This document shows, piece by piece, positions 4,878-5,833 of a DNA stretch of 5,833 bases. Source of the DNA: Planctomycetota bacterium (GTDB lineage: Bacteria; Planctomycetota; UBA1135; UBA2386). The position numbers and the translations under genes were made by a program. The notes beneath the pieces were generated by a model that saw only the letters and a list, made by a program, of their open reading frames with translations, was not told where the DNA came from and did no database searches. Numbering within the stretch: the first letter of the stretch is position 1; each line of letters starts with the position of its first letter. Where the stretch lies: NCBI GenBank assembly GCA_020425885.1, contig JAGQRA010000046.1:1-5833 (forward strand), read 5' to 3'.

Positions 4878-5833
4878 ATGAGCCAAGAACTCACCGATCT
4901 TCACCTTCAGGACTGGAACCAACGCGTTCGCCTTGCCGAGGCGGCGTTGCCGATCATCGGACGCCTGTTCCGCGAGCGCAGCGTCGTGACCATCATGTAT
5001 GGGCATCCGCTGATCGAGAAGGCGCCGATCGACATCCTGCGTGAGCATCGTCGGGTGCGGAAGGTGGAGGAGGCCGAGCTGTCGATCCACGACACCTTCC
5101 CGTTGCTCGAGGAGGCGGCCAAGATGGAGCTGCGGCCGTGTCGGGTCGACCTCGGCAAGCTCGCGGTGGCTTGGATCCGGGCCGGACGCAAACCGGACCC
5201 GGCCGTGTTCGTGCGGGAACAGCTCGGCGAGTGCGAGCGCCTGCCCGAGCGCGTGATCGACAAGCCGCAGGACATCGTGCTCTACGGTTTCGGCCGCATC
5301 GGGCGCCTGCTCGCGCGACTGCTGATCGAGCGCACCGGCAGCGGCGAGGCGTTGCGATTGCGCGCCATCGTGGTGCGGCGCGGCGGCGAAGACGATCTGC
5401 GCAAGCGCGCGAACCTGCTGCGGCGCGATTCGGTCCACGGTCGCTTCGCCGGTTCGATCCGGATCGACGACGACAACAACGCCCTCATCGCGAACGGACA
5501 CTTCATCAAGGTCATCTACTCCGATGCGCCCGATCAGGTCGACTACACCGCGCACGGCATCGACGACGCCATCGTCATCGACAACACCGGCAAATGGCGC
5601 GATCAGGCCGGGCTCGGCCGACACCTCGCGGCCAGGGGGGTGGCGAAGGTGCTGCTGACGGCGCCCGGCAAGGGCGACATCAAGAACATCGTCTTCGGCG
5701 TCAACGACGATGCCATCCTCGGCGACGACCGGATCCTGTCGGCGGCGAGCTGCACGACCAACGCGATCACCCCGGTGCTGCGGGCCGTGCTCGACGGCTT
5801 CGGCATCGTCGGCGGCCACGTCGAGACCGTCCA
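4878..5833 (+). CDS. gap: Glyceraldehyde-3-phosphate dehydrogenase, long form (3' end outside window)
   Basis: The gene runs off the right edge, with 318 codons visible. The enzyme oxidises glyceraldehyde 3-phosphate with NAD(P)+ and phosphate to 1,3-bisphosphoglycerate (or the reverse), in cytoplasmic glycolysis or gluconeogenesis. Visible motifs are the dinucleotide-binding GFGRIG (137-142), DSVHGRF (184-190), DNTGKWRD (235-242), TAPGKGD (261-267), the catalytic SCTTN (291-295, Cys292) and GHVETV (313-318) at the edge. The catalytic His and substrate loop lie beyond it. About 130 residues precede the Rossmann fold, starting LQDWNQRVRLAEAALPIIG-like; this matches the roughly 480-residue GAPDH form I recall from Pseudomonas and Bacteroidetes rather than the usual 330-residue enzyme. 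Counting back 15 residues from DSVHG, the place of the NAD-selecting Asp holds Gly169, preceded by two Arg, so NADP use is possible. The ATG at 4878 is the only usual start after an in-frame TAA at 4815. It has no Shine-Dalgarno sequence (CCCCGGCAGCC precedes it). Confidence 0.92.
   Translation, partial: MSQELTDLHLQDWNQRVRLAEAALPIIGRLFRERSVVTIMYGHPLIEKAPIDILREHRRVRKVEEAELSIHDTFPLLEEAAKMELRPCRVDLGKLAVAWIRAGRKPDPAVFVREQLGECERLPERVIDKPQDIVLYGFGRIGRLLARLLIERTGSGEALRLRAIVVRRGGEDDLRKRANLLRRDSVHGRFAGSIRIDDDNNALIANGHFIKVIYSDAPDQVDYTAHGIDDAIVIDNTGKWRDQAGLGRHLAARGVAKVLLTAPGKGDIKNIVFGVNDDAILGDDRILSAASCTTNAITPVLRAVLDGFGIVGGHVETV

Noticed and set aside
4632..5819. A 395-codon open frame on the - strand opposite the dehydrogenase
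   Set aside because: It lies antisense to an unmistakable GAPDH with all expected motifs, and its translation resembles no family. It is an effect of high GC content.
1..5833. Defence system, phage, transposon, CRISPR array or biosynthetic cluster
   Set aside because: No nuclease, transposase, integrase, array of identical spaced repeats, or biosynthetic enzyme set is visible. The repeats in 1988-4243 are diverged protein repeats.

Overview
The window looks like chromosomal DNA from a high-GC bacterium, most likely a planctomycete of the kind rich in large secreted repeat proteins. Two things point there. One is a protein carrying a pilin-derived 'LKNISSAQAQ' helix. The other is a 946-residue ELWxxDGT-repeat protein that ends in a compact GTGCPG...SDGV tail domain, which I recall mainly from planctomycete surface proteins. 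The taxonomic call rests on remembered family distribution, not on a search. A myxobacterium, or another high-GC bacterium with ELWxxDGT proteins, remains possible.

Layout, left to right. Positions 1-85 are the edge and leader of the first gene. Positions 86-826 (+) encode an exported or membrane-anchored pilin-like protein. Positions 827-947 separate two convergent genes and hold a hairpin. Positions 948-1664 (-) encode a class I SAM-dependent methyltransferase of the Trm13/METTL25-like type. Positions 1665-1807 are a divergent promoter region. Positions 1808-4648 (+) encode the ELWxxDGT-repeat protein. Positions 4649-4877 are non-coding, with inverted repeats, a promoter-like element and a leader hairpin. 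From 4878 to the window end (+) lies the first two thirds of a long-form glyceraldehyde-3-phosphate dehydrogenase, cut off after its catalytic cysteine.

I see no operon linking the genes: each has its own upstream gap, and strand changes at two of the three junctions. Two genes encode envelope or surface proteins, one a nucleic-acid or small-molecule methyltransferase, and one central carbon metabolism. I find no tRNA, rRNA, CRISPR array, insertion sequence, phage gene or recognisable defence system. The most useful non-obvious signals are: the pilin-like protein has lost its prepilin leader; the 1808 and 4878 genes share an extended -10-like element at exactly the same distance from their start codons, each followed by a stem-loop; and the dehydrogenase appears to lack the usual NAD-selecting aspartate.
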